The position numbers and the translations under genes were made by a program. A model generated the notes under the pieces. That model searched no databases and was not told the origin of the DNA. It was given only the letters and a program-made list of their open reading frames with translations. Source: Hyparrhenia diplandra (taxonomy: Eukaryota > Streptophyta > Magnoliopsida > Poales > Poaceae). Taken from it: a stretch of DNA of 64,000 nt. The DNA is taken from contig JADLZK010012353.1 of NCBI GenBank assembly GCA_015847255.1, positions 558,001 to 622,000 of the forward strand, given 5' to 3'. Below, piece by piece: positions 31,330 through 42,785 of this stretch (its first letter is position 1; each line of letters begins with the position of its first letter).

Positions 31330-34300
31330 ATGGCAACCAACGAGCAAAGCCAGGAGCTGCAGGTTAAGTTTCCCTTTGCTTGTTCCAGCCATCGAGCTAG
31401 AAGATTGGAGTCGTCCTAGAGGTATAGTTTTCCAACGGGCCAGCCCGACGCGTCCTACGGGCCTCAAAACGTGTCGGGTCAGCCCGCACAGCCCGGTAAA
31501 AAACTACAGGCCGGGCCAGCCCGCAGCCCAAGGCTGTTTTTTTTTTTTCCTTTTTTTGCATTCCCAGCATTAAAGCCCATAGAGGGCTGGGCCAAAAATA
31601 GCTGTTGGGGCTGTTTTTTTCTTTTTTTGCATTCCTAGATTAAAGCCCATAGAAATTTGGGTCAGAAAAGCCGTTGGGGCTGTTGGGGCTTTTTTTTTTC
31701 TTTTTGCATTCCTAGATTAAGGCCCACCGAAGGATGGACTAGAAATAGTTGTTGGGGCTTTTTTTCATTCCCAAATTAAGGCCCATAGTGGCCCGCTACT
31801 ATATCACCGGGCGGGCGGGGGTGTCAGCCCAAGTCCGCCCGATCCCCTCGGGCCATGCCGCCCCGAGCCCGCGGCCCCGGGCGGGCCGTGCTTGGGCGGG
31901 CCAAAATACCGGGCTCGGGCGGGCCATCGAGCCCGGGCCGTATGGAAAACTATACCTAGAGGCACAAAATGAAGTGGATAGCATATATATATTTCCATTT
32001 AGGTGGTTAGATGACATATATACAAAGTTCCTCTTCTTCATTTGTATACAAGAAGCTGAAATATCTGTAGCTGATTCTGCTATAGCAAAAAGCCATTTTG
32101 TTCCCCATCTGTCTCACTTGATTTTTACTGACAGATTGCAGACGCGTCTCAGATGGACACTGGTGGTAACAATGTGGATACTGGAAGCCGTTTCTCTTGG
32201 CCGAGCATAAGAACACCAATGGGAGCTCGGTACATCTACGCAGGGATATTCTTGTGTGCCCTCTTCGTTGCATGGGTGTTAAGAGAAAACCCCATCACCT
32301 ATTTCTGGGAACAACGCCTCAGTGGCTGTAAGGGTGACCGTGCCTGCCTTGCCGCTGAGGGTTGTTTTAACCATAAGCCTTACCTTCTTTGTATCCTCAA
32401 TATTTTTTCCCCAATCAAACATTTTTGGTTGGTTTCCATTAACTTATGTTGGCCTTAACAAAATGTCCATTAGCTATTTTTTTCTCTGTAATGTTCTTCA
32501 CCACTGTGGGCACGAGGACGGTACAAGATGGTCGAAACTCGTGGCACTTCGAGTGGTGGTTGTTGAAGGCCCTCCTCTTGTTAGTCTGCCTCGGGATCTC
32601 AATACTCACACCATTCGAATGGATTCAACTCTATGGTTAGTTCCTGACTTCATACCGACCCATCTTACAACTTGTAGTAAGAAATTAGAAATTCCACCAC
32701 TTGCTGTTCATGCATGGTGTTTTTGTCTGAATTATTTTCAGGTATAGCTGCACACGTTGGAGCAGGGTACCTCAAACAACTTTTCCAAGCATCATTTGTT
32801 CATGTCCTTGCCCTTTTCATCACTAACATGTGGTTATTATATAACTTTTGCATTTGGAATTGAACAGGGTATTTCTTGTTATCCAGCTGATAAATCTTAT
32901 TGGATTCATCACACAGCTGAAATACAAATGGTGCCAGATAAATAACGAAAATCAGTACGTACGCTTGCTTTAATTTATGTTGCCCAACATGCATGTTGTA
33001 GTACTGCTGTTTCTATATATCTAACAATCTTCAATTGGCAACACTACAGCTACCGTAAGGCGATCGCGCTCTCTGTCGCAGCCTATGGTTTCTCGATTGT
33101 ATTGATGATACTTATGTTCTTGTGGTACATGGGCCGCCGGAAGAATAAGATATTTTTGTCATCACACTGTGCCTAGTGTGGCTCATGGCCCTAACATCAC
33201 AATTGTCAAAGGTAACTGATTACATACTTATGTATTAGAGCAAGTGAAATATATATACTAAATTTGTATTGTGAATATGTGATATGTTGTGTCTAAATTA
33301 AATTAGGGGATTCTACATGGAGCTAGGGCTAATGGGAGCTTACATTGTGGTCCTATGTTGGTCAGCAATTCAAAGGTAAAACATTTTTACACAAAGATTA
33401 TGTGATGCTACAACTTATTATATTGGTGTCCCTATATATATATATGTATCATACAACTAACTTTGTTGTTTTCACCTGACGCCTCAATAGTGAGCCAGAC
33501 ACTGGCTCAGGCGGCAACAAATTGAAAACCGTAATTGTAAGTAGGCTATTTATTCTATCACATGGTTCTTTTTTTTTTTTTTTTGAAGGAATCAATCACA
33601 TGGTTCTTATCTACTATAGTTATATTTCATCAAATATTTGATTGACATTATTTCAACATTGGCAGTTTTTTATTTTTGGATTGTTGGCCATCACCTACAC
33701 TACTTTTTCAACGGGCAGTGGTGGCATACATGTATGTTCTTCATTCCCGTTAAGCAAATAATCAAATCAATAAAGATGTGAAATGTCTCGTACAACCTAA
33801 ATAAACTATGGCTTGAACATTTGCAGTCCAGGAATGTAGTAGGGACCGAAAACGATGTACCAAACCCAGTAGCAGGGACCGAAAACGATGTACCATATGG
33901 GTATGGGGTTTTCCATCTTGTATTTGCGCTGGGCTCCGTGTACTTTGGCATGTTGTTTGTCGGCTGGGACACACATCATACATCAGAGAAGTAAGTCTAG
34001 ATGACACCAACGATTAAACTGAAGTGACATATATGTTTTTGTTCTTGACTGGAAGTTTCATATTTGCATTTCTCAGGTGGAGCATTGATGTTGGTTGGAT
34101 CAGTACATGGGTCCACTTCGCCAACGAGGTTATAGCGTTTATATCCTTTGGTAAGTGAGATATGACAAACGCTCAACCTTTTCTAAAATCATGGCCACAT
34201 CATACAAGTAGTTTTGCCTCAAATTTTACTGTATCTTTTCTTCAAAAAATTTTACTGTATCTTTACCACAAAGATGATTGCTATGGTAATACCTGATATA

Positions 34301-34643
34301 ATTGATTTTTAAATTTGTGTTTGCAGTAGCAATAGTCATTGCACGAAGGTATGAGATAGGTTGGCTGCGACAATTGCTTGTGATGGCCTTTGGAATAGGT
34401 GTCATGCAGCAGGAGACCAACAATGAAGCCCATCAAACAGAGATGGGGGGATCCACAGTGGACATTGTGCCACCTGAAGGATCCCATGCCACAGATCCCG
34501 AGCGATCTGAGACAGACAATGGGCCACCACCTGATTCCCGTGGCAGATCGTCTTCCACGTTGGCAGAGCTACTCCGTGTACCACAGGCTCCATTGTCTTT
34601 AGTAGAATCTGACAGTGATGAAATTCGTGACTGGCCGGAATAA
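31330..34643 (+). CDS. serine incorporator (SERINC/TDE1) family membrane protein gene
   Basis: Inferred exons: 31330-31362 (ATG), 32135-32360, then 32361-32390 and 32474-32635 with an uncertain junction. They continue 32742-32766, 32868-32954, 33050-33211, 33307-33375, 33491-33536, 33666-33731, 33827-33990, 34077-34150 and 34327-34643 (stop). Most have good GT-AG borders and consistent phases. Family blocks seen are GARYIYAGIFL, VLRENP, GCKGDRACLAAEG, TVGTRTVQDGRNSWHFEWW, LIQLYG, FLVIQLINLIGFITQ, LGLMGAYIVVLCWSAI, FSTGS, DVPYGYGVFHLVFALGSVYF and WSIDVGWISTW. SERINC proteins are multi-pass membrane proteins tied to serine and lipid incorporation. The C-terminal tail is acidic and Ser-rich. Apparent frameshifts lie at about 32360 (one extra base) and 33153-33157 (five T where six would keep frame). 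It is either a recent pseudogene or carries sequencing errors. Confidence 0.8.
31415..31962. mobile_element. non-autonomous hAT element in SERINC intron 1, 8-bp TSD
   Basis: The element 31423-31954 has 12-bp inverted ends tatagttttcca / tggaaaactata and is flanked by cctagagg at 31415-31422 and 31955-31962. Both subterminal parts are rich in gggccagcccg-type motifs. The middle holds three to four tandem units of T-rich sequence plus gcattcctagattaaagccc (31530-31790). An 8-bp TSD and this composition fit hAT. There is no coding sequence. Confidence 0.92.
33835..33895 (+). repeat. in-frame duplication in SERINC exon 10
   Basis: agggaccgaaaacgatgtac followed by ca occurs twice, near 33841 and 33874. 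It gives the protein repeat VGTENDVP...AGTENDVP just before the conserved YGYGVFH block. The family normally has one DVPYGYG here, so this is a private in-frame duplication. Confidence 0.75.
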
Positions 34644-34909
34644 ATACGAAATACGAGCTGGATTGTGCATGTATATATATATGGAGGAGGCCGATAGTTG
34701 ATATTATTTTTCACTACAATTAATTGTCTTCTGCTTTTACTTGTCACTCATAGGCTACCTGCACGGCCAGAGACAAACTGCTTGAGACCTAGCTAGTACA
34801 TATATACAACTTACCGTATTCGAAAATCAATAGCTGTTGGTCGGGCATGCCCATGCATCGTGCAACCAACACGTCGACCCATCAAACACTGCATGGATGA
34901 ACACAACGA
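34644..34909. other. SERINC 3' flank
   Basis: Probable 3' UTR and short intergenic sequence with a (TA)n patch near 34672-34681. Nothing else is recognised. Confidence 0.4.
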
Positions 34910-35192
34910 ACATATGTCCATGACCGCCAGCAGTATATATACAACCTCTCAGATAGAGACCTCCTAGTCACGATCACTTGAGTAGTGTAAATGATGTCGA
35001 GATGTATGGCTGTAGTGAATGTTACTGTGAGGCCGTATTGCCTGACCAGCCAAGTCATTCAATCGTACCGACAAATAACACATCTGCCAGAGTTCTCCCA
35101 TTCCAGTAGAGCAGAGCAACTTAGGTGAGATCAGGGCAACGAGCGAGTCAAACCTCCTGAGTACACCACATCACATACATCAGCCAGATCAC

Positions 35193-35925
35193 TTGCCTGA
35201 CAATAGGAACACAGTTGAGGGCACATGTACTACACAACTGACCACCAGTTCTCCCATACTTCAAGTGGAGGTTTCAGTTATCAATAATAGGACAGAGAAC
35301 ATAGAGGTTCAGGAGGTTGAAACGATAAGTCAGGCACACATGTTGTCCAACATTGGCATTCTCGTACCATCCAGTGGTCTCAGTTTAAACCCCACACTTC
35401 CTCTGTCCACTCACGTTCAGATGACAACTGAGGAATTCTTGGACTCAATCTCCAGAACACCACAGTCCACAACCACCCTTGATCCAGGAAGGCTTTCAGC
35501 CAAACCAGTCTCCAGAACACCACAACCACATAGAGCATGGGGTGGTTAATACCATAGAGAACACAACACGGTGAAAAAGCACTAGATTGGCTCAAAAGGC
35601 TGAGCTCAATGTGGGGAAAGACTCAGTCCAAATAGCGCAACAGCTGCTCATTAGAAAGCTAGGAGATTTATCGGGTGAAGAACCCGATCGGGAGGATGAA
35701 AACCCGATTGGGGAAGGTGAAGAAGCTGCTCAACCATTTTCAGAGACCAGTGGGGAAGGTGAAGATGGACGCGATCCAGTGCTGATCAAGAAGGGCATAG
35801 AAAAGAGCAAGCCGAAGAGCAAGAAGGGCTGGAGCAGCGGCCGTTTCCCCGAGGGGGGGCGGAGCTTTCTGAGGGGGGTCGAGGGGTCCACCGACCCCTA
35901 TGACCCGCACGTCGAACCCACATGA
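35193..35925 (+). pseudogene. LINE ORF1 remnant
   Basis: Two plus-strand frames. The first reads TTEEFLDSISRTPQ. The second reads LAQKAELNVGKDSVQIAQQL followed by LIRKLGDLSGEE, then an acidic, Gly- and Lys-rich tail. The AQQLLIRKLG block is the recurring C-terminal signature of the LINE ORF1s in this window. It is disrupted by stops between the two frames. Confidence 0.6.
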
Positions 35926-36042
35926 TATTAAAAAATAAAAAAACCTATTTGCATTAAAAAAAACTATTTGTATATAAAATTATAAATGGTTTACCGGTTT
36001 GTATATAAAATTTTTTTGGTGCACCCTAGCTCCGCGCACTTT
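35855..36042. mobile_element. possible short hAT-like insertion in LINE ORF1
   Basis: From ggggggcggagctttctgag to gcaccctagctccgcgcac the ends are partly inverted (gcggagct / agctccgc), with an AT-rich middle (atataaaattataaatggt). This looks like a small TTF-type hAT derivative, but no clean 8-bp duplication was found. Confidence 0.35.
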
Positions 36043-36621
36043 GGTTGCCCCGGTCAGGGTTGGCTAGCCCCTCAGCAAGAGTCGCACAAGGTTTACCAAA
36101 TGCTAATCCCTCCATGCATTGAGGGTTGGGCCACGGGCCCATTGTATCGTAGTTGCCAGAGGTCATTCAGGCCATTCGGGCCGTTAGAGCCAATCGGGCT
36201 ATCTGTCATCATTTCTGAACTTCCTAACATTTGTGTCATTCGGGCCTTAGGCCATTGGAGTTTCAGACTCCCTGCCTGTAAACTTAAAACAGGTACAAGA
36301 CTCTAGGCTAGAGGGCCATATCAGTTTGAGTTGGTTTGCTACATGTGCGAGTACTGAATGGAGTCAAGGTGACTCTATTATTCAAAAAGTAGGGTGGCAG
36401 AGTAGTTTTGGTTTTAATAGGTGATGACCAAAGACTCTAATGTGATCTGTTGGAACGTTCATGGAGAACATTCGGGGCCAATTTGACAAGACCCAAAAGA
36501 GAAGGTTTGATGGAATCATGATCTATTTCTCGATGGAATATATGGAAGGAACGGAATAGGAGAACATTCCAAAACAAATCCCTACAAGGTCTCAAGTAGC
36601 TTTAGTTTGTAAAGATGGTAT

Positions 36622-37241
36622 TCCTTTAAAAATTAAAATCTTTCTCTGGTTTTTACAGAAGGGGGTTATATTGACTAAAGACAATCTTACTAAAAAAAAC
36701 TAGAAAGGGATGGGAATGAGACTATTCAACACTTATTCCTAGACTGCCCCCGTTACGAGAATGATCCGGAGGATTATCACTTTTGCCTCTTTGGGATGAC
36801 TCAACCTAGATCAATTAGCTATATGTTTGAGAATTGGCTAACTAATCAAAATAAAAAGATTGGAGAATTGATTTGGGTGGGGTGGCTGCCATATCTTTGG
36901 GCTCTCTGGAGATGCCGAAATGATGTGGTTTTTAATGAAAAGAAATCTAATTCTATTTTACAGGTAATTTTCAGAGGTGCATATTGGTTGCGCTACTAGG
37001 CACAGCTGCAGCGTGACGAGATGGCCAAGGAAGCGCTCTCAACAATAAGCAAGAAATTAGAATTCATTGCTTTAGAGATATCCAACAATGGATGGAAACA
37101 TTTATATTAATTGTTTGTCTTAGCTTCCTTGTCGATTTATGACCGAGGCTCTCTCTTTCTGTTTCTTCGAAAGCTTGTAATAATGGGTTGTGTACATCTC
37201 TCGGATGTAGAGGCCGGATATTTGTTATCCATTATCTAAAA
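36622..37241 (+). mobile_element. nested 5'-truncated LINE with zf-RVT domain
   Basis: It begins at ggtattcctttaaaaattaa (GIPLKIKIFLWFLQKGVILT), continues through ETIQHLFLDCP, LPYLWALWRCRNDVVFN and a 3' UTR, and ends ttatctaaaaaa at 37241. The outer LINE reading QVALVCKD stops at its left edge. A short gtat is shared by the two borders. The family equals the minus-strand remnant at 20.3-21.1 kb. Confidence 0.7.
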
Positions 37242-37516
37242 AAGTATCAACGCGCCATGGAGTAGATTACATAGGAAAAGAAGACATATAGGACAGAAAG
37301 TCGAGTGGCTCGGTAGTTTTTATTTCTTCATTTTGCTTTTGAGCCTGAGGTCCCGGTTAGAGTGGCCATCTTGAGTAGGTTCACCGGAAAATGGATCTCA
37401 GGTTGGAGTTGTTGCTTGGTTGTATGCACACTGTCTTTTCTTTTTTTTTCTTCGTCTAATAAAATTTTGGCAAAAGTTTTTTGCCATCTTTCTAAAAAAA
37501 ACATATGTCCATGACC

Positions 37517-38005
37517 TGCATCCACTCCATCATCGCCCTCGTCTCATCCATGCTGCCGGTGTGGTATACTTATGTACGTACCGGCGATCATGCACGCCTG
37601 CTATACGGCCACGTGCACGCACGCCTGCTATACGCCTGCTATACTTATTTTGGACATCGTCATTCCTTTTTTCCAAACACTATAGGTAGTGATGAAGACA
37701 ATATAATGTCTCCAACAAATAAGTAAAGAGCCTTACATAAAGAGACCCATTACATATCAACCCTAAGTACGTATGTATGTTTTATATAGTTGACGATCAA
37801 GAGCCAAAAGTTATTTTCCATTTTTTTTTGTCTGGCTCTCCCCTAACTAACTCCATAAGCATGAAAATTGTCTCTATCATCTATCTACAATGCACATCAT
37901 GGACACATGTTCTTGATGTAATCTAAATAGCTAAGAAATCCTATTACAAATAGATCTCTTTGATCCTTGCAATCTTGAGTATATTAAATAAGAATCCAGT
38001 TCCAA
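37517..38005. other. intergenic, no gene recognised
   Basis: Short repeat gcacgcctgctatacg at about 37590-37640. Otherwise AT-rich sequence with no recognisable gene. Confidence 0.4.
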
Positions 38006-38276
38006 CACTACTACAAAATATCTTCGGTGAGACCCCCCAATATTAATTGTGGTGGGCACTTTTTTGCCTTCCACGGTTAACGCCCTTATTAACCACGCTT
38101 AGGCGTATTTTTTTTTTTTGTGGCGGGCAACTTAAAAACGCCTTCCACAGTTAATATCAATTAACCGTGGACGGTCATTCTGATGTGTCCGCCACAAAAA
38201 TCAATTATCGAGGTAGACACCTTTAAAAACCCGCCTACAACAAAAATGCAGACCTATGTGTACCTCCTACCGCACC
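38006..38276 (+). mobile_element. CACTA 5' end fragment
   Basis: It starts CACTACTACAAAATATCTTC and carries subterminal motifs ccacggttaa and aaccgtgg on both strands. The partner 3' end is absent. The sequence stops where the next CACTA element begins. Confidence 0.6.
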
Positions 38277-39063
38277 CTTCACTACTACAAGATAGATTTT
38301 AGGTGGCGGGCTTTTTGGATTTTCGGTGGCGGTTATTAAAACCGTCACCCGGTAGGGTCACCAGAATCAGCCATTTACCGTGGCAATAACCGCCACGGTT
38401 AATCAAAAAAAGAAAAATCCAGAAACCCTAACGGGCTCACGGGCCGCCGCCGCCGCCGGATGGATCTGCCAGCGCCGCCGCCGATCGATCCCGCCGCCGC
38501 TCAATCCGGCCACGCCCGCGTTCGATCCGCACGCCGCCGGCCGACCCGCGCCGCCGCGGTCGATCCGCCGCCACCGCACGTTACGGCCGCGACATTTCGA
38601 TCCCGCGCCCGATTTCGATCGGGCGTGTCCGTGCTCGATCCGCGCCCGCACGCTTGATCCGGCAAGCGCCGGCGTGGTGTTCGCCCCGCAGCCGGGAGAG
38701 GGAGGGGGCCGCCGAGAAAGGAGCGGGGAGAGGGGGCTGGCTGCCGAGAAAGGGGAGGGGAGAGGGAGAGACTTGGTATGAGGAAGAAGGTGGTGTCGGG
38801 TGAGCGGCATAGTGGTGGGTCGAGTGGGTTTGGTTAGGAGGCGCTTGGGAGTTTCGCTTTTATATGTCCAAGCCAATAGTGGGCTGATTTGGGTTTATTG
38901 GGCTGGGTGTTTGGGGTTAATTGATTTACCGTGGGCGGACCCGTAACGGTAAATAAAAAAAAAGCCCGCCACGGTTGATAGAGGTATTAAACATGGCGGT
39001 TTCCCAAAAACCGCCACGGAAAACGTTTTCTAAACATCGTGCAAAATCAATCCTGTAGTGCTT
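38277..39063 (+). mobile_element. non-autonomous CACTA (En/Spm) element, CTT TSD
   Basis: The element 38280-39060 starts CACTACTACAAGATAGATTT and ends AATCAATCCTGTAGTG. It is flanked by the 3-bp duplication ctt at 38277-38279 and 39061-39063. Subterminal repeats of the ccgccacggttaa type occur at both ends. The centre (about 38430-38780) is GC-rich with an open frame on each strand and may be captured 5' gene sequence. No transposase is present. Confidence 0.9.
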
Positions 39064-39582
39064 ATGTAAAGGGGACTTTGTGTTTCCTTGTTTCACTTCT
39101 CTCTCAGATTCTTTTATTGTTTCTTTTTTTTATTACCTTCCGACCTTTATCCATTTCATCTTTTACGGCTGTCTTTTTGTTTTGTTTCTTCTTTTTTTTC
39201 TCTCCTTCTTGTAAGTAGAGGTTTTGTTCCTTGATTAATGGAAGCTCTGTGATGCTAAAAAATCCCGCCACTCATCAAAAATTGAAGTCTGATAAACACC
39301 ATCACCATCAATGTCCTCCGATGCAAAGACTGTCAAATCGAGGGTCACTTACTAGAGAGCTTGCTTGGAGTGTGACAAACTTCTTCTAGCTTCCTAGTAT
39401 TTTTATTATGATAATTGTGATATACTTAATCCATCGCAAATAAAGAATGACATTCTGGTTTTACAAGAGGTCAATAAGTTTCAATGTAGTTTGACCAAAT
39501 ATATAGTAGTAAGTACCATATTAGATGAACTATGGATATATTTTCAAAATAATCCTACTTCAAATAAAAATGTTGTTAATAT
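39064..39582. other. intergenic, no gene recognised
   Basis: T-rich then AT-rich sequence with no recognisable element. Confidence 0.4.
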
Positions 39583-39736
39583 TTTATATAAACCATCAAA
39601 TTTAAGAAAGTTTGGCTTAGTTTCACACCTAAAATAACAATCTTTTTTGGGTCGGTGGTAGTATATTACTAAAGTGCTAGAGCATTGCAATTTTAGTCAC
39701 ACTTTTGATAACTACTTGTGAATGAATGGTAGGTAG

Positions 39737-40004
39737 TACTCCCTCAGGGGATGGTATTAGAAGTCGTTTTAGGACAAATGGACACGTCTCCAAAACACAA
39801 CTTTGACCTCTTATTATTATAAAAATATTTATGGAGATGTGATATATGTATACTTTTATCAAAGTATTTTTTAAGACAAATCTACTCATATAATTTTTAC
39901 ATTTACAAACTCAACAACTTAAAAGTTATTGATGATTTATATTCCCGATGTTTGACCCAAACCTTGTCCAAAAAACGACTTCTAATACCAACCCGGAGGA
40001 AGTA
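39737..40004. mobile_element. Stowaway MITE (Tc1/mariner), TA TSD
   Basis: The 264-bp element 39739-40002 runs from CTCCCTCAGGGGATGGTATT to ACCAACCCGGAGGAAG and is flanked by TA. Ends and subterminal tattagaagtcgttt / aaacgacttctaatacca are inverted. The paralogous position near 42930 lacks it and serves as an empty site. Confidence 0.9.
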
Positions 40005-40329
40005 TATTACTAAAATGCTAGACCATTGCAATTTTAGTCGGCCTTTGATAACTACTTGTGAATGGATGGTATTTTAAATCCCTCTACATATTAGCATGGG
40101 AAAGAAGAAAGAACTGGCGCACAAGGGAGGAAGGCATGTTCAAAATTTTATGCCTCACAAATACGCAATGATGGGCGAAAATGGCTATTGATTAGTGGCT
40201 CTTCCGGTGATGGTTATCATGGGTTCAATTAGTAATTGAAGGTACATTTCCAATTAATAATTATAAGATATAGTAATATGATATCATGTCTTCTATGTGA
40301 AATGAGCTACATTGATAAGAAGGAGGCGG

Positions 40330-40996
40330 TTGCATTGCTATGGGCTGTTGGGCCGGCCAGCTGTGCTACTACAGACAATGGGCCGTGGCCTATCTTGGCG
40401 GCCTAAGAGGAAAGGCAAGCGGGTCAGGCTCCTTGCTGGACTACGGCCATAGGAGAGGGAAAAGGGACAAGAGGGTGGGCCAAAAGGGGCCATAGGAGAG
40501 GGAAAAGGGACAAGAGGGTGGGCCAAAAGGGCCAGTTAGGCTGGAATTGATAGGAAGGAGAGAGAGAGAGAAAATGAAAACTTCCTTTTATTTTATTTAA
40601 ACACAGTTTTCAAATAGATTTTCAAAAGGGATTTGAAATCCTTTTAAATTCCTTTCAGAAACTTTCAAAATACGTTTAAATATTCCTGGTAAAGACTTTA
40701 GAAAATAATATATATTTATTGTAATCATTTCCCTTCCTTTCTAGAATGTATTCAATTCATTTTTCAAACACACTTTCAATTCGAAACAAAGACATTTGAG
40801 TTCAAATTTGAATCTGGTCAAAGCCACTCATCACAAAAAAATATATATGGACCAGCATGAATGCACCAACAAAGTGGCTAACTCTTAGGGTAAATTTTAA
40901 TTTAATGAAAATATTTATTTCCTATGTTTTTAACGCCAAACACATAAACAAATCATTTTTCTTTGATTTTTAAAATTGCAAATTCTGGGATGTTAC
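40330..40996 (-). mobile_element. LTR-like fragment (gypsy type), minus orientation
   Basis: On the minus strand it begins TGTAACATCCCAGAATTTGC, a common start of grass gypsy LTRs. It shares its first 190 bp with the minus-strand LTR at 59.9 kb (aaattttaatttga and related phrases). A 43-bp tandem pair (ggccataggagagggaaaag...) lies at 40445-40530. The far end is not defined. Confidence 0.5.
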
Positions 40997-41006
40997 ATTA
41001 GTATTT

Positions 41007-42785
41007 TTTATATAAGGGGCATTGGCGTTTTACCCTCGGTTTCAGACCCAAAGGTGATTTTACCCTCGTATTTTTGAACTGGGCATTTTTACCCTCACTT
41101 TTCTAAACGAATGGAGTGTTTACCCTTACTCCGTTATGTCTAGATAACGGTGTTAAAATGGACAACTTTGCCCATCCATTTTTACCCCTATTTTTTCTTA
41201 TATTGGTGTTTTTACCCCTGTTTTGTATCAACTCTTCAACATGTTGTGTACAGTTTTTTGGTTGATTTTGGCAGCATTTCAGCTTATAATCCATATAATT
41301 AAAATTCAATATCACACAACAAAATGATCCAAACATATAGATCAATATATTTTGCCATCAAAGTACCATGTAACATAGAGGTCCAAATGTATACCGACAT
41401 AGAGGTCCAAATTCATGCAAACATAGAGGTCCAAATTTTCATTGAAACATCAACATTTGTTTGTTTATGTACAAATTTCTAGAGGAAATACTTAAAAAAT
41501 AACCAAACTACACTCAAGTTCCTACAAAACTAAGATGTTGGCTTGTACTGCACACAACTCTTATAATTTATTCGGACAACTAAATCTTTATCACTACCAA
41601 AACTAGCCACCACGAGCAGCTTGATCCTCCTTCCTCAATTTAGAGATAGCCCCATCAAATGCCTGAAAAGAATATGCCTGAAAAGATAGTATACCAAATA
41701 AGACCAAAATAATAATGAGAAATAACAGTGTTTCAGCATATTGGATCCGATACTTATACAAAGAGTCATGGTTGCCTGCACACTATGGGAAATAACATAT
41801 TCTGTTTTAGGTTCTCTGCAATTTTATCCAAAGTTGCGAACATTGTGCTTACCTATTTGATAAATCTCGAGATTATTAGATATTCCTATACTCTAAATAG
41901 TCCAATCTGCAATCACAAGAGAAGCAAAAAACTGAAATCGGGAATCTGATTTCACATAATATCATACTTTACGACTCTTCCATATCGCCCAAAATTACAT
42001 CTACATTAGGAAGACTAAACCGGACAAAATTAGAGTTCAATGAGAGCTGATTTTGGAAGCGTGAGAAGATGCTACCTTGCACCGCTTTTCTACCATGGGT
42101 GCCAGGCTGGGGATTGTAGCAGAGTCAACGGTTCCGGGGCTTGCTTGAAGAGGAGGTGCCGCCCGACCCGGGTGTAGAAGGTGGCGCCACCAGATCCGGC
42201 GACTCTAAGCGTGGATCCTCCCATGGCCGCTACTGGGAGCTCCCCCCGCCGCCGAGGGCGCCGGCGATGCTGCCTTGGGGAATCGGCCTCAAACCCTAGC
42301 ACATTGAAACCAAACCTTCCATGGTGCCGGCCAGAGAAAGGCGGCGGGGCTGGGATAGAGCGGTGGGGAGGGAGGGTGGTGGAAGGGAGGGCGCCGAGGC
42401 CTCCAAGCCCGCAAGGACGAGCGGCGCCGCCCCCGGTGACGGCCGCGCCCCCGCCCGCGAGTCCCTCGCGAGAGAAGCTCCCCCGCTCGAAGGGATTTAA
42501 CAGTCGCGACTCGCGACCGCGACGCGACCGACGGGAGAAGAGTCCCAGCCGCAGGCGTGAACGGGTACGGAGGGGTAAGTTGGTATTTTGGGTGGCTTTT
42601 CTTTCTTTTTTCGTTTGTTTTTTCCCATTTATTCGACCTGCGCGGACGGCATCTAAAATGAGGGTAGACGGAGCTCCGGTCCAAAAAAAACGGAGGGTAA
42701 AAACGCTAAGTTGGAAAAATACGAGGGTAAAAAACGCCTTTAGGCTATAAAATAAGGGTAGAATTGCCAAATTCCCTTTATATAA
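41007..42785. mobile_element. Pack-MULE candidate, 9-bp TSD
   Basis: The element 41016-42776 has inverted ends ggggcattggcgttttaccc and gggtagaattgccaaattccc (as read on plus). It is flanked by tttatataa at 41007-41015 and 42777-42785. About 150 bp at each end carry inverted copies of ttaccctcgtatttttgaac-type motifs. The interior right part (about 42090-42600) is strongly GC-rich, unlike its surroundings. It contains a minus-strand frame starting MAAMGGSTLRVAGSGGATFY (not recognised). This is the pattern of a Mutator-like element carrying a captured host exon. Confidence 0.85.

Larger units (their letters stand above)
34910..37516 (+). mobile_element. internally deleted LINE with 16-bp TSD, containing a second LINE
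   Basis: The 16-mer acatatgtccatgacc at 34910-34925 and 37501-37516 flanks a plus-strand LINE (34926-37500) ending in catctttct plus a short A run. It holds an ORF1 remnant (35190-35925) and the start of ORF2 (NVICWNVHGE at about 36440). It then jumps straight to the C-terminal end of ORF2 (SRWNIWKERNRRTF and QVALVCKD, to about 36620). Endonuclease and reverse transcriptase are missing, so the element was already internally deleted or lost that part later. A second LINE tail interrupts it at about 36622-37241. Confidence 0.85.
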
